A DNA stretch of 64,000 nt from Solibacillus daqui (GCF_028747805.1 NZ_CP114887.1:2349501-2413500), one strand, 5' to 3'. Shown: positions 8,137 to 17,502, counted from the stretch's first letter. Numbers and translations: made by a program. The notes: generated by a model from the letters alone, not told the origin.

Positions 8137-8927
8137 GTAATAATGCGCCCCTTCCCTTTCGGTATACATAAAGGTGTACCGAAGAAAGGATCCTTTGTAA
8201 TAAGGGCTTCCATACTAAAAATTTGTTGGACAACTTCCTCTGTTAAAATTTCTTCAGGTGGACCTTCAATCGCAACCGTCCTATTATGAACTGCCACTAA
8301 ATGATCAGCATAGCGACAAGCTAAATTTAAGTCATGTAGTACCATGACAATCGTACGCTTTTCGATACGATTTAAATCGAATAAAAAATCGAGCAATTCA
8401 ATTTGATGGGTCATATCTAAATAGGTTGTCGGTTCGTCTAGTAAAATGATGGGGGTTGATTGCGCTAATGTCATCGCAATCCACGCACGTTGACGTTGCC
8501 CTCCAGATAATGCTTCAACAGGTAAATCCTTCATCTCTATTAAATGAGTAGCAGCAAGTGCCTTCTCAACATGATCCTCATCCTCTTTTGACCATTGCTG
8601 GTACCACTTTTGATGTGGAAAACGTCCTTGCTTAACTAACTGATAGACCGTCATCCCTTCCGGTGCAATCGGTCCTTGAGGTAATATGGCTAATTCTTTA
8701 GCGATTTCCTTTGATGAAGTCGTTTGTAATGACTTCTCATGTAAAATAATTTCACCATCAGCAGGTTTTAATAAACGGGCTAATGAGCGTAATAATGTTG
8801 ACTTTCCACTTCCATTTGCTCCTACTAACACGGTAATTTTTTCAGACGGAATCGCAAAATCAAGATTTTCAATAACCGGTTTATCTCCATAGTTTAATGT
8901 TAAGTTTTTCGTCTGTAATCCGTTCAT
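8133..8927 (-). CDS. Siderophore ABC transporter ATP-binding protein (FecE/FhuC type)
   Basis: 264 residues with a complete nucleotide-binding domain: Walker A GANGSGKST, Q-loop in LAILPQGPIAPEGMTV, signature LSGGQRQRAW, Walker B PIILLDEPTTYLD and the His switch in VLHDLNLA. The D-loop TYLDMTHQ and overall length match ATPases of iron-siderophore and cobalamin importers. It lies 13 bases after the second permease and overlaps the FhuF-like gene, so it energises the FecCD permease pair. Either siderophore or haem could be the cargo, but the FhuF neighbour favours a siderophore. Confidence 0.93.
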   Translation of the reverse strand: MNGLQTKNLTLNYGDKPVIENLDFAIPSEKITVLVGANGSGKSTLLRSLARLLKPADGEIILHEKSLQTTSSKEIAKELAILPQGPIAPEGMTVYQLVKQGRFPHQKWYQQWSKEDEDHVEKALAATHLIEMKDLPVEALSGGQRQRAWIAMTLAQSTPIILLDEPTTYLDMTHQIELLDFLFDLNRIEKRTIVMVLHDLNLACRYADHLVAVHNRTVAIEGPPEEILTEEVVQQIFSMEALITKDPFFGTPLCIPKGKGRIIT

Positions 8928-8940
8928 CTTATCTCATCTC

Positions 8941-9975
8941 CTAGCGATTTCTGTTTGAAAATAATAAGTATATAAAGAATGGTGCTCCAATTGCTGCTGT
9001 AAATACCCCCGTTGGAATATCAAGCGGTAAAAATGCTGTACGCGCAATTAAATCCGCCACTAACACTAACGTAGCACCAATACATGCTGTTAGTGGAACT
9101 AGCCCTACAAATGAGCGTCCTACAAACTTACGTGCAATATGTGGCGCCATTAATCCAACAAATTCAATGCCTCCAGCATGAGCTGCTGCGGTTCCAGCTA
9201 AAATGACACTACATAATAGGAATAATAATCGTTGTACTTGGACATTGATTCCAACACTTGTCGCTAGATCATCCCCTAATTCGGAAACATTTAATGTCCT
9301 ACCTAGAACGAGCAAGATTGGTAAAGGGATTAGCATCCAATAAAACATGGAAGTCACATCACTCCATTTAGTAGCGTATAAACTTCCTGTTAGCCAAATA
9401 TATGCTTTTGATGTGATGTAGGTATCACTATAAACTAACATAAACGTTACGCCAGCTTTTAAAATTGCTGATATTCCAATACCAATTAATACAAGTCGAA
9501 TTGGTGTTACCCCTTTATTCCATGACAGCAAATAAATGATAATGGCAGTAATAAAGCCACCAACAATTGCGGCAAATGGTAAATAACTCATGCTAAAGAC
9601 ACCCGTACCTAGACTAATGAAAAGTACCGCACCAAAGGACGCACCACTTGTAATCCCGATTATATCAGGCGATGCAAGAGGATTGCGAATAATACTTTGT
9701 AAGATCAAGCCCGAAACCCCTAATGCAGCACCTACTAATAATGCCAATAATGCGCGTGGTAAGCGTAATGTCTCTACAACAAACGCATATTCATCGGTAT
9801 AACCAAAAATCTGGCTAAGAACATTAAGCGGAGAAATCCAACTACTTCCCGCACTCAAATTTAAAATAAATAAACTAAAAACTAAGAGTCCACTAATTGC
9901 AACTGCCACTACCCAGCGTCGATTAATTTGTAACGAAATACGTTCTTTAAACAGCCGTATTGTCCAATATTTCAT
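8941..9975 (-). CDS. FecCD-family siderophore permease, subunit 2
   Basis: 344 residues with about nine to ten hydrophobic helices. Conserved FecCD blocks are visible: LRLPRALLALLVGAALGVSGLILQ, NPLASPDIIGI, and the cytoplasmic coupling-helix region GGIEFVGLMAPHIARKFVG. It forms the membrane channel with the preceding permease, to which its start overlaps as ATGA, implying translational coupling. Membrane protein; substrate by context is an iron-siderophore complex. Confidence 0.93.
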   Translation of the reverse strand: MKYWTIRLFKERISLQINRRWVVAVAISGLLVFSLFILNLSAGSSWISPLNVLSQIFGYTDEYAFVVETLRLPRALLALLVGAALGVSGLILQSIIRNPLASPDIIGITSGASFGAVLFISLGTGVFSMSYLPFAAIVGGFITAIIIYLLSWNKGVTPIRLVLIGIGISAILKAGVTFMLVYSDTYITSKAYIWLTGSLYATKWSDVTSMFYWMLIPLPILLVLGRTLNVSELGDDLATSVGINVQVQRLLFLLCSVILAGTAAAHAGGIEFVGLMAPHIARKFVGRSFVGLVPLTACIGATLVLVADLIARTAFLPLDIPTGVFTAAIGAPFFIYLLFSNRNR

Positions 9976-10976
9976 TGTTTCGCCACTCCTTTTTTCGCTA
10001 AATAAATAAAGAATGGACCACCAATGAACGCAGTCATCACACCAATTGGAACTTCCATTGGGCTAATAATAAATCTAGCTGCAACATCCGCAGCAATCAA
10101 CAAAGCAGAACCGATGAGCGCACTATAAGGAATAATCCATCGATAATCTATACCGACTAAAGCTTTGGCCATATGTGGTACTATTAATCCTATAAACCCT
10201 ACAGAGCCCACTACTGCAACAGAACCACCTGCAAGAATAATTATGATTAAACCTATTAATAGCTTAATCAACACCACGTTTTGACCTAAACTTTTCGCAA
10301 TGTCCTCTCCAGCACTAAAGACATTGACTGATTTACCAAGAAAAAGGCAAATAATAAGCGCAAGAATTAACAAAGGCAATACCGAAAATAACATATCTAA
10401 ATCTCTACCTGCAATCGAACCAGCTAACCAAAATAGAACCGTTTGCATCGATTGTTCATCAATTACAAGCATGCCTTGAGTAAATGACATAAACAATGCA
10501 GATAGTGCTGTACCCGCTATAATTACTTTTAATGGTGTCACACCATCTCGACCAAAATTACTTAATAAAAAAACACTAAAACCTGATATTGCTGCACCTA
10601 AAAAAGCAAACCACATATAGCCTACTAAGGAATGAATGTTAAGCCATGTGATAGCAAAAACGATAAAGAATATTGCCCCTGCGTTAATACCAAGTAAGTC
10701 AGGCGATGCTAATGGGTTTCTCGTTAATGCTTGAATAAGCACTCCCGCAATTGCTAGTGACATACCAATACATAATGCAATAACGGCACGTGATAACCTA
10801 CTTGTTGCTACAACTAAATGTTCGGTATTCGAAGGGTCATAATTTGTGAGAACTTCCAATGCGAGCTTGAAAGAAATCGTTGTTTGACCCATTGCTAAAC
10901 TACAAAAAAATAAGCTGATTACAAGTAGCACTAACAATATAAAGCCAAAAGATTTTGAGAATCGTGATTTTAACAT
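9972..10976 (-). CDS. FecCD-family siderophore permease, subunit 1
   Basis: 334 residues, polytopic. Shows SRLSRAVIALCIGMSLAIAGVLIQ, NPLASPDLLGINAGA and VGFIGLIVPHMAKALVG, the same FecCD motifs as its partner. A GAGGGAG ribosome site precedes the ATG. It is separated from the binding-protein gene by a hairpin that probably lets only part of the transcripts continue, the usual way to make more binding protein than permease. Heterodimer partner of the next gene. Confidence 0.93.
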   Translation of the reverse strand: MLKSRFSKSFGFILLVLLVISLFFCSLAMGQTTISFKLALEVLTNYDPSNTEHLVVATSRLSRAVIALCIGMSLAIAGVLIQALTRNPLASPDLLGINAGAIFFIVFAITWLNIHSLVGYMWFAFLGAAISGFSVFLLSNFGRDGVTPLKVIIAGTALSALFMSFTQGMLVIDEQSMQTVLFWLAGSIAGRDLDMLFSVLPLLILALIICLFLGKSVNVFSAGEDIAKSLGQNVVLIKLLIGLIIIILAGGSVAVVGSVGFIGLIVPHMAKALVGIDYRWIIPYSALIGSALLIAADVAARFIISPMEVPIGVMTAFIGGPFFIYLAKKGVAKQ

Positions 10977-10997
10977 TTTGCTCCCTCTTCAATAAAT

Positions 10998-11023
10998 GAA
11001 AAAAGGGAATGCACAAGATTCCC
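10998..11023 (-). terminator. Intercistronic (partial) terminator
   Basis: On the minus strand GGGAAT and ATTCCC pair around a 7-base loop, followed by TTTTTT. It lies between the binding-protein gene and the permease genes and probably reduces downstream transcription rather than ending the operon. Confidence 0.7.
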
Positions 11024-11046
11024 TCTTTCCTAAATCAATTTTTTGG

Positions 11047-12021
11047 TTATTTTTCAAGTTTAAAATGCGTATATAAATCGTCTAGCATTAAGTTTGCAGA
11101 TTTTAAACCACCTGCAAAGTTCCATGTAATTTCATTAACTGTGTAAACTTGATTATTTTTCACTGCATCTAAATTTTGATAAAGCGGATGTGCTGTCCAT
11201 TCAGCATGCGTTTTTTTAACCGCCTCATTATCCTCCATGAATTGGAATATAACATCTGCATTCATTTGTGGAATTGCTTCCTTATCACTTAATTTAACAA
11301 TCTCTAAATTATCACCTTGTAGATCTTTAGGACCGTTAAAACCTAACTCTGATAAAATTGAACCCGCGAATCCTGTTACATAAATACGTGCATGATCTTC
11401 ACGATAGTTTAATACAGAAACACTGAACGGATAATTTTCATTTGATGCAATTTTTTCTTTAAAGTCGGCTACACGGCTCTCCCATGCTGCAATTAATTCA
11501 TTTGCTTTTTCTTCCTCACCTAATGCCTGTCCAAGTAATGAAGTTGTTTCATGAATATCGTATAAAGTTGTATTGACAACTGTTGGTGCAATTTGTGAAA
11601 GCTGTTCATAGATTTCCTCATGACGAACCTGAGTTGCAATAATTAAATCTGGCTCTAATGCTGCAATTTCTTCTAAATTCGGCTGTGTTTCTAAACCTAC
11701 ATAAGTGACATCTTTTAAATCTTCTTTAAGGTAATCGTACATTGGTTGTTGCGCCCAAGACTCAACCACTCCAACCGGCTTTACACCAAACTCTAAAATT
11801 GTATCAGTAGCACCTTGATATAAAGTAACAACGCGCTTAGGTTTTCCTTTAATTTCTGTCGTACCTAAAACATGATTTATTGTAATAGTCTCATCGCTTG
11901 AAGATTCTGAATTAGAATTTTCATTTGCAGATGATTCCTTTACTTCTTCTTTGTTACCACAAGCTGCTAATACTGCTACTAAAGCGATTAACATAACCAT
12001 AAAGCTAAAAACTTTTTTCAT
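11047..12021 (-). CDS. Iron-siderophore binding lipoprotein
   Basis: 324 residues from the ATG at 12021 (TAGGAG upstream). The N-terminus is a lipoprotein signal: KK, a hydrophobic stretch and the lipobox VLAAC with Cys21, followed by a Ser/Asn/Glu-rich linker. The mature part is a periplasmic-binding-protein-type fold of the iron-complex class: GKPKRVVTLYQGATDTILEFGVKPVGV and IAALEPDLIIAT. It captures the ferric siderophore outside the cell and delivers it to the two permeases. A Fur-box-like sequence lies just upstream. Hydroxamate or carboxylate siderophores are both possible. Confidence 0.93.
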   Translation of the reverse strand: MKKVFSFMVMLIALVAVLAACGNKEEVKESSANENSNSESSSDETITINHVLGTTEIKGKPKRVVTLYQGATDTILEFGVKPVGVVESWAQQPMYDYLKEDLKDVTYVGLETQPNLEEIAALEPDLIIATQVRHEEIYEQLSQIAPTVVNTTLYDIHETTSLLGQALGEEEKANELIAAWESRVADFKEKIASNENYPFSVSVLNYREDHARIYVTGFAGSILSELGFNGPKDLQGDNLEIVKLSDKEAIPQMNADVIFQFMEDNEAVKKTHAEWTAHPLYQNLDAVKNNQVYTVNEITWNFAGGLKSANLMLDDLYTHFKLEK

Positions 12022-12037
12022 TTCCACATCTCCTAAT

Positions 12038-12080
12038 TGATAATGATTTTCAAAATCATTATATTATTGAAAATGATAAA
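12038..12080 (-). promoter_or_regulatory. Fur box upstream of the siderophore uptake operon
   Basis: TGATAATGATTTTCA at 12038-12052 differs at one position from the Bacillus Fur consensus TGATAATNATTATCA, and a second, partly overlapping half pattern (TGAAAATGATAA) follows. It lies about 17 bases before the binding-protein start. Iron-bound Fur is therefore expected to repress the operon. From 12081 to 12344 no gene is seen. Confidence 0.8.
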
Positions 12081-12344
12081 TTACAATATTTTTTTTGAAA
12101 AATTTATCATTTTAGAAATCTATTGCTTAAAAACCCTTATCATTCAAGGTTTTCAAAGTAATTAAATTAGCTAATTTCCTCTTCAGGGTTTGAACCCCTA
12201 CTTATAGTAGTAAGGGACTTCAGCTGAATCAAGTTAAATTTTACCTTTTATCTTTTTGCTAATAAAATTGTCTTACTTATCCCTTACACTGTTAAATTAT
12301 TCCATGATACAATTAAGAGAAATTTAAATTAGGGGTGATTTTTC

Positions 12345-13190
12345 ATGATAAAAATAACTGCAGATAGTACGTGCGACTTATCTCCAGAACTACTTGCCAA
12401 ATATGATATTTCATTAGCACCACTACATGTGCTAATCAATGAAGAGGATTATTTAGATGGTGTCAATATTACACCAAAAGACATTTTTCATTATGTAAGT
12501 GTTGAGAATAAATCATGCTCGACTGCTGCCATCAATACATACGAGTACGAGCAGTTTTTCAAACCCTATACAAATCAATTTGAGGCAATCATTCACATTA
12601 GTTTAGGTAGCGAGTTTTCTTCTTGCTATCAAAATGCTTGTCTAGCCGCCCAAAACTTTGAAAATATTATCGTCATTAATTCACAAAATTTATCGACGGG
12701 TAGCGGCCTACTCGTTTTGGAAGCAGCTGAACTTGCCGCGCAAGGTTACACAGCGAAGGAAATCGAAGCGCGAATTTTAGCGCTAGTACCTGAAATTGAA
12801 GCGAGCTTTGTCATTGATAAAATGGATTACTTAAAGCGTGGTGGACGTTGCTCAAGCCTTGAGGCATTTGGTGCAACATTACTAAAAATTAAACCATCAA
12901 TTGAGGTTACTCACGGTAAAATGGAAGTTGGTAAAAAATATCGCGGTCAATTTGCAAGTTGTCTCGAAAAATACGTAAAAGATCGTCTTGTAAATCGTAC
13001 AGACATTGATTTATCACGCATTTTCATCACACATCCTGATTGCCCTGATGAACTCGTTGAGCAAGTAAAAACAATGATACAACGTCAAATGCAATTTGAT
13101 GAAATTCTAGTAACAAATGCTGGTTGTACCGTTTCTACACATTGTGGTCCAAGTACATTAGGAATATTATTTAAACGCACAATTAAATAA
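12345..13190 (+). CDS. DegV family fatty-acid-binding protein
   Basis: 281 residues, the usual length. The N-terminus IKITADSTCDLSPELLAKYDI and the core SSCYQNACLAA, VINSQNLSTGSGLLVLEAAEL and DKMDYLKRGGRCSS are DegV/FakB signatures. These proteins hold a fatty acid that FakA kinase phosphorylates, feeding exogenous fatty acids into phospholipids; which fatty acid is bound cannot be read here and no fakA is nearby. AGGGGTGAT precedes the ATG. Single gene followed by a strong terminator. Confidence 0.93.
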   Translation: MIKITADSTCDLSPELLAKYDISLAPLHVLINEEDYLDGVNITPKDIFHYVSVENKSCSTAAINTYEYEQFFKPYTNQFEAIIHISLGSEFSSCYQNACLAAQNFENIIVINSQNLSTGSGLLVLEAAELAAQGYTAKEIEARILALVPEIEASFVIDKMDYLKRGGRCSSLEAFGATLLKIKPSIEVTHGKMEVGKKYRGQFASCLEKYVKDRLVNRTDIDLSRIFITHPDCPDELVEQVKTMIQRQMQFDEILVTNAGCTVSTHCGPSTLGILFKRTIK

Positions 13191-13239
13191 TTTTAATGAG
13201 TGAGCTTGAATTAGCAGCAACCATCCAATAAATACGAAA

Positions 13240-13274
13240 ACGAACGTGCTTCATTGGGCACGTCCGTTTTTTTT
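13240..13274. terminator. Terminator between degV and the Tet(M)-like gene
   Basis: AACGAACGTGC and GCACGTCCGTT pair around an 8-base loop and are followed by nine T on the plus strand. The convergent minus-strand gene ends directly beside it. Confidence 0.85.
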
Positions 13275-15203
13275 TCACTCTATATCGCAATGCATTGCAG
13301 CCTTAGCTTCATACCATGGAACACTATAGCCCTTCCCCTTCGCACAAAAGATACTGGAAGATGTATAAGTAGGGTCTGCGTCCTTATTATAAGCAATTTG
13401 CTCAATGATCCCTTCTGCATTATGGCAAACATCGTACCCATCAAATTGCAGTGTCAATGCCCCTTTACCGTTTGTAAATGTCGCAAATTGCGTACTGTAA
13501 TCCATGAATGTCGCGACTGGTGCGCGACCATAAATTGTTACACTTTGCTCGGTTAATATAGGCGCGTCAAATGTACCGCTCGCTTGCTGAATATCACTCA
13601 TCATACGACCAATATGCTCGTTGCTCGCCTTCATTTTAAAACGGTAATATGGCTCTAATAGGATGTTGTCAACTTGTTCGACCCCTTGTCTTAGCCCACG
13701 TAATGTTGCCTCACGAAAATCCCCGCCAGCTGTATGCTTATTGTGTGCTCTCCCTGTAAGAAGTGTTACATGAATATCGGTTATTGGAAAGCCCGTTAAT
13801 AACCCATGATGATCACGCTCGAATAGATGCTGCTCTATTAAACGTTGATGTCCTACAGTTAGATCATCAGAATGACAAGCATTTGAAAACGTAATCCCCT
13901 TTCCACGTGGATTTGGTTCTAGCTTTATATGCACCTCCGCATAATGCTTTAAAGGCTCAAAATGACCATAACCAATTGCAGAATCTTTAATTGTTTCTTT
14001 ATATAAAATTTGTGGCTTACCGAATGTCACATCAATTGAAAAACGTTCTTTTAATACTTCAATTAATACCTCAAGTTGAATAACACCCATCACATGAACC
14101 AATATTTCTTGAAACTGCTCATTCCACACAACGCGAAGGCTCGGTTCCTCTGCCTCTAGCTCACGGAAAATACGTGTTAATTCCTTTACGTGTAATGGTC
14201 CATCATAATTTACCTTTGCCTGCAAGGTTGGCACCATATCAAAGGCTGCTTTTTCATGTTCATTTCCTAAAACATCACCTATAACCGGCGTAGATAATCC
14301 TTTCACTGCAAAAATATCACCTGCTCCAACTTGCTGTACGGATGTATAGTTAGAGCCATTGTAAAGACGGATTTCAGTTATTTTTTCAGTTGAGTCACCA
14401 ATCGTAAGTTCATCGCGTACCCTTAAAATGCCTGCAGTTGATTTCATAAATGTTAGACGCTGCTGCTGATCGTGGCGAATTTTAAATACCGTCGCTTCAA
14501 AGGTGTCGTTGTTATCAAAATGTATCGTTGTCAGCTTATCTACAACATTAAAAAATTCGAATATACCTTCATCCTTTAATGCTGAACCCGACATACAAAC
14601 AATCGCTCTCCTCTGTTGTACGAGTTCACGTAAAACCGATAAACTTTGCTCATCATTTAATTCGTCGTTAAAAAATAATTCCATTAACGCTTCATCACGC
14701 TCTGCTAGCCACTCTATTACTGTAGAATCAATACCTTCTGTAAACAGTATCGCATCGGGTGAAAGTTCCTGGTGAATCGACTGCATGACTTTTTCAACAT
14801 CCGCCCCTTCACGATCGACTTTGTTAATAAATATAAAGGTTGGGACCGCATGCTGCTCAAGTAACTGCCACACAGTTTCTGTATGTCCCTCAATGCCATC
14901 AACCGCGCTTACAATGATAATTGCCGCATCCATCACATGAATCGATCGCTCCATTTCTGGTGCAAAATCGACGTGACCGGGTGTATCGATTAAATTATAT
15001 GTATGTCCTTTAAATTGAAATCGCCCCTGCTCAGCAAAGATGGTAATGCCGCGCGCTCGTTCAATCGCATGATTATCTAAATGGGCATCCTGATGATCGA
15101 CTCGCCCACGTTTTTTGATTGCCTGTGTATGATAAAGTAATTGCTCACAAAATGTTGTTTTTCCAGCATCTACATGTGCTAGCACGCCTATTGTTTTATA
15201 CAA
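13275..15203 (-). CDS. Tet(M)/Tet(O)-like ribosomal protection GTPase
   Basis: An EF-G-like translational GTPase of about 642 residues. The start is placed at TTG 15203 (MYKTIGVLAHVDAGKTT) because GAAAGCGGTGAT lies six bases before it; an ATG eight codons upstream has no such site. G motifs: AHVDAGKTT, DTPGHVDF, NKVD; also ERARGITI, where tetracycline-protection proteins and EF-G carry the switch I Thr. Length matches Tet(M), about 639. Such proteins displace tetracycline from the ribosome; chromosomal relatives may have a housekeeping or weak resistance role, so drug resistance is not proven. No mobile element flanks it and its base use matches the neighbours. Confidence 0.85.
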   Translation of the reverse strand: MYKTIGVLAHVDAGKTTFCEQLLYHTQAIKKRGRVDHQDAHLDNHAIERARGITIFAEQGRFQFKGHTYNLIDTPGHVDFAPEMERSIHVMDAAIIIVSAVDGIEGHTETVWQLLEQHAVPTFIFINKVDREGADVEKVMQSIHQELSPDAILFTEGIDSTVIEWLAERDEALMELFFNDELNDEQSLSVLRELVQQRRAIVCMSGSALKDEGIFEFFNVVDKLTTIHFDNNDTFEATVFKIRHDQQQRLTFMKSTAGILRVRDELTIGDSTEKITEIRLYNGSNYTSVQQVGAGDIFAVKGLSTPVIGDVLGNEHEKAAFDMVPTLQAKVNYDGPLHVKELTRIFRELEAEEPSLRVVWNEQFQEILVHVMGVIQLEVLIEVLKERFSIDVTFGKPQILYKETIKDSAIGYGHFEPLKHYAEVHIKLEPNPRGKGITFSNACHSDDLTVGHQRLIEQHLFERDHHGLLTGFPITDIHVTLLTGRAHNKHTAGGDFREATLRGLRQGVEQVDNILLEPYYRFKMKASNEHIGRMMSDIQQASGTFDAPILTEQSVTIYGRAPVATFMDYSTQFATFTNGKGALTLQFDGYDVCHNAEGIIEQIAYNKDADPTYTSSSIFCAKGKGYSVPWYEAKAAMHCDIE

Positions 15204-15257
15204 AAAAATCACCGCTTTCGTTGCCATTTCAAGTCAGTATAGCATAATTTCAAACAA

Positions 15258-15288
15258 CGAAAAAAGAGCGCCTACAATGTGACGCTCG
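15258..15288 (-). terminator. Terminator after the ABC permease gene
   Basis: On the minus strand GAGCG and CGCTC pair around a 12-base loop and are followed by TTTTTTCG. It serves the GntR-ABC operon ending at 15345. Confidence 0.65.
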
Positions 15289-15344
15289 ACTCGTTAAAAG
15301 TAAAATCATTAAATTTAGCAGGAGTAAATTAAAGCCTTCAAAAA

Positions 15345-15971
15345 TTAAAAATCTTTATTATCATAGATATTATGAGAAATAAAGTAAGAAATCGTAAAAA
15401 CAACGAGCGCAATAACTGGAATAATATAGGTAACATTTTGCCAATCTATGTTACTTGGAATAGTAACACCTAAGTTAGATAATAGTAGTAACGCGATTAT
15501 CGGAATTGAGCTAATGGCCAGTAGCATTATTCGGCTTTTCTCTACCCCGAATTTATAAATTAGGGGTAGCATAACTGCTAGTAAAATTAAACCAACAGAA
15601 GCGACCATACTGTTTGAGGCAAATAACCCAATAACTTCTACAGAGCTTTCTTTAATAAAAGTAACCGTGATTGTTATGATAAGTGATATTACTAAGCCAA
15701 TTACAATAAATAATAATGCAACAACGTATTTACTTTGAACCATTTGCTTCCGTGTAACAGGTAATGTGTGACCAAAAACATCCCATTTTGCTTGCTGATC
15801 ATAAGTAAATGAAGATATAGGAATCATCGCAAATAAAATAATGAGCATCCCAGCCACAAAACTAACGTCATCCATTGTAAAACTCAAAATACTATAAAAT
15901 ACAACAAATACGATGATTGTTTTTAAATAGCTTTGTAAATTTAATAAGTCTTTCAATACTAAACTCATCAT
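15345..15971 (-). CDS. ABC-2 type transporter permease
   Basis: 208 residues with six hydrophobic segments. The text SFTYDQQAKWDVFGHTLPVTRKQMVQSKYV, an amphipathic stretch before the first cytoplasmic helix, is characteristic of the small ABC-2 permeases encoded beside YtrA/PmtR-type regulators. It overlaps the ATPase gene as ATGA, so the two products probably form one export complex. Substrate unknown; peptide toxins, antibiotics or lipids are typical cargo for this group. Confidence 0.85.
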   Translation of the reverse strand: MMSLVLKDLLNLQSYLKTIIVFVVFYSILSFTMDDVSFVAGMLIILFAMIPISSFTYDQQAKWDVFGHTLPVTRKQMVQSKYVVALLFIVIGLVISLIITITVTFIKESSVEVIGLFASNSMVASVGLILLAVMLPLIYKFGVEKSRIMLLAISSIPIIALLLLSNLGVTIPSNIDWQNVTYIIPVIALVVFTISYFISHNIYDNKDF

Positions 15972-16828
15972 TTCTTGTCACCTCTTACATAATACAGCAT
16001 AATATCGTCAATCGTTGGTGCATCAATAACTAGCTCTGGATACATATGCTGTACTGCCTGTTTGTTATTTACTAATGCCTGCACTGCAAATTGCCCCTTT
16101 TCATACCCAATGATATGTGTTAAATCCAATGAATTAAATTGCTGCTCGCTACATTTTACGACACCGTAATTGTAAATTAAATCATCCTTCATATCGTTTA
16201 AAATCACTTCACCGTTATGGATAAACGTAATATAGTCCGCAATTTTTTCTAAGTCGGCTGTAATATGCGAGGACAATAAAATGGCACGCTCCTCATCAAT
16301 TATAAAATCTTGGAATATATTTAAAATTTCATTGCGAACAACTGGGTCTAGCCCACTTGTTGGTTCATCTAAAATAAGCAACTTTGCATCATACGACAGT
16401 GCAATTGCAATAGACAACTTCATACGCATACCTTTAGAAAATTCTTTCAGTTTTTTTGTTGCGGGTACATTGAATTGCCGTAAATAACTGTTAAATGTTG
16501 CATCATTCCACTTTTTATACAAACCTTTCAACACTTTCACCATTTGCCTTGGTGAAAGCTCTTCATGAAAGGAGCTCCCTTCCATCACGATCGCGATTTG
16601 CTGCATCACCTCTTTATTCGTTGTGTGAAATGGTCGACCAAATAACTTAATTTCCCCACCATCTTTCTGAATTGCACCAATAATTGCTTTAATAGTCGTC
16701 GTTTTACCTGCGCCATTTTCACCAATTAGTCCCACAATACTTCCTTTTGGGATTGTTAAATTTACTTTATTTAATGAAAATGAATTGTAGTGCTTGGATA
16801 AATTTTTCACTTCCAAAATTGCGTCCAT
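15968..16828 (-). CDS. ABC transporter ATP-binding protein (YtrB/PmtA type)
   Basis: 286 residues. Walker A GENGAGKTT, signature FSKGMRMKLSIA, Walker B KLLILDEPTSGLD and a C-terminal accessory part. The signature FSKGM instead of LSGGQ is usual for ABC-2 exporter ATPases. The ATG overlaps the TAA of the regulator gene by one base (TAATG), so translation is coupled. Works with the permease that follows; regulated by the GntR protein that precedes. Confidence 0.9.
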   Translation of the reverse strand: MDAILEVKNLSKHYNSFSLNKVNLTIPKGSIVGLIGENGAGKTTTIKAIIGAIQKDGGEIKLFGRPFHTTNKEVMQQIAIVMEGSSFHEELSPRQMVKVLKGLYKKWNDATFNSYLRQFNVPATKKLKEFSKGMRMKLSIAIALSYDAKLLILDEPTSGLDPVVRNEILNIFQDFIIDEERAILLSSHITADLEKIADYITFIHNGEVILNDMKDDLIYNYGVVKCSEQQFNSLDLTHIIGYEKGQFAVQALVNNKQAVQHMYPELVIDAPTIDDIMLYYVRGDKK

Positions 16829-17205
16829 TAGTCTTCTCCTTTATAAATTAATATCAACATCTCACTTAATTCTTCGAACGAAATATCACTCATTTTGGCG
16901 ATTTCCACTGACTTTTGTAATAGTTGTTCTATGTTTTTTAGCTGTTCTTCACGAATAAAATCCATATTGCGTGAAGCAACAAAGCTTCCTTTTCCTTGAA
17001 CGACTTCGATAAAACCATCACGTTCAAGATCTGCATATGCTCTTTTTGTCGTAATCACACTTACCTTTAACTCTTTAGCTATGACACGAATCGAAGGTAA
17101 AAGTTCACCTTCCTGCAGCTGACCGTTCATAATTTGCGCTTTTATTTGCAAGGAAATTTGCTCATAAATTGGTTTATCACTCGCATTACTAATAATAATA
17201 TTCAT
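16828..17205 (-). CDS. GntR family transcriptional regulator (YtrA subfamily)
   Basis: 125 residues from the ATG at 17205, which has AGGTG upstream; an earlier start would lie inside the operator. The N-terminal winged helix shows KPIYEQISLQIKAQIMNGQL, GELLPSIRVIAKELKVSVITTKRAYADLERDGFIEVVQGKGSFVA, the GntR signature. The short C-terminal part (about 50 residues, no ligand domain) defines the YtrA subfamily, which normally represses its own operon with two ABC genes. The perfect-looking operator just upstream supports autoregulation. Confidence 0.92.
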   Translation of the reverse strand: MNIIISNASDKPIYEQISLQIKAQIMNGQLQEGELLPSIRVIAKELKVSVITTKRAYADLERDGFIEVVQGKGSFVASRNMDFIREEQLKNIEQLLQKSVEIAKMSDISFEELSEMLILIYKGED

Positions 17206-17220
17206 AACACACCTCATGTT

Positions 17221-17251
17221 TATAGTGTATATACTGTGTATACACACTATA
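17221..17251 (-). promoter_or_regulatory. Palindromic operator of the GntR-ABC operon
   Basis: Two 13-base half-sites, TATAGTGTATATA (17221-17233) and TATACACACTATA (17239-17251), are inverted with a 5-base spacer and one mismatch. The site lies 16 bases upstream of the GntR start codon, inside the expected promoter/leader, and fits a dimeric YtrA-type repressor. Confidence 0.75.
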
Positions 17252-17273
17252 ATTTACAAACAGTATATTGTCA

Positions 17274-17318
17274 ATAAAAAAAGATATGCGTTGAACACAA
17301 TTGTTCAACGCATATCTT
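17274..17318 (-). terminator. Long hairpin terminator
   Basis: A perfect 17-base stem (AAGATATGCGTTGAACA) with a CAAT loop spans 17281-17318 and is followed on the minus strand by a T run. It can stop transcripts coming from the serine hydrolase gene before the GntR promoter. Confidence 0.8.
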
Positions 17319-17427
17319 AACTATTAAACTAAGCTGCCCCTTTAGTTCAATTAGAAAAAAGAGCTGCATATGCAACTCAATGATCTTCAAGTAAAGCCCT
17401 CGTTAGTTGAAGAAGAAAAGAATCACT

Positions 17428-17457
17428 TATTCAACAATCGCGCCCGATTGTGGAATA
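17428..17457. repeat. Imperfect palindromic element, copy 1
   Basis: TATTCAACAATCG and CGATTGTGGAATA pair around CGCC with one mismatch. A related element is at 20835-20856. Both lie in intergenic DNA. Confidence 0.5.
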
Positions 17458-17502
17458 ACATATGCATTTGAGTAGCTCTGCAACACCTTTCAAACATTAA
17501 TG

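Noticed and set aside
12180..12240. Segment with GGGTTTGAACCC resembling a tRNA T-arm, close to an inverted repeat TTCAGCTGAA
   Set aside because: No acceptor stem, anticodon arm or CCA end can be formed around it on either strand.
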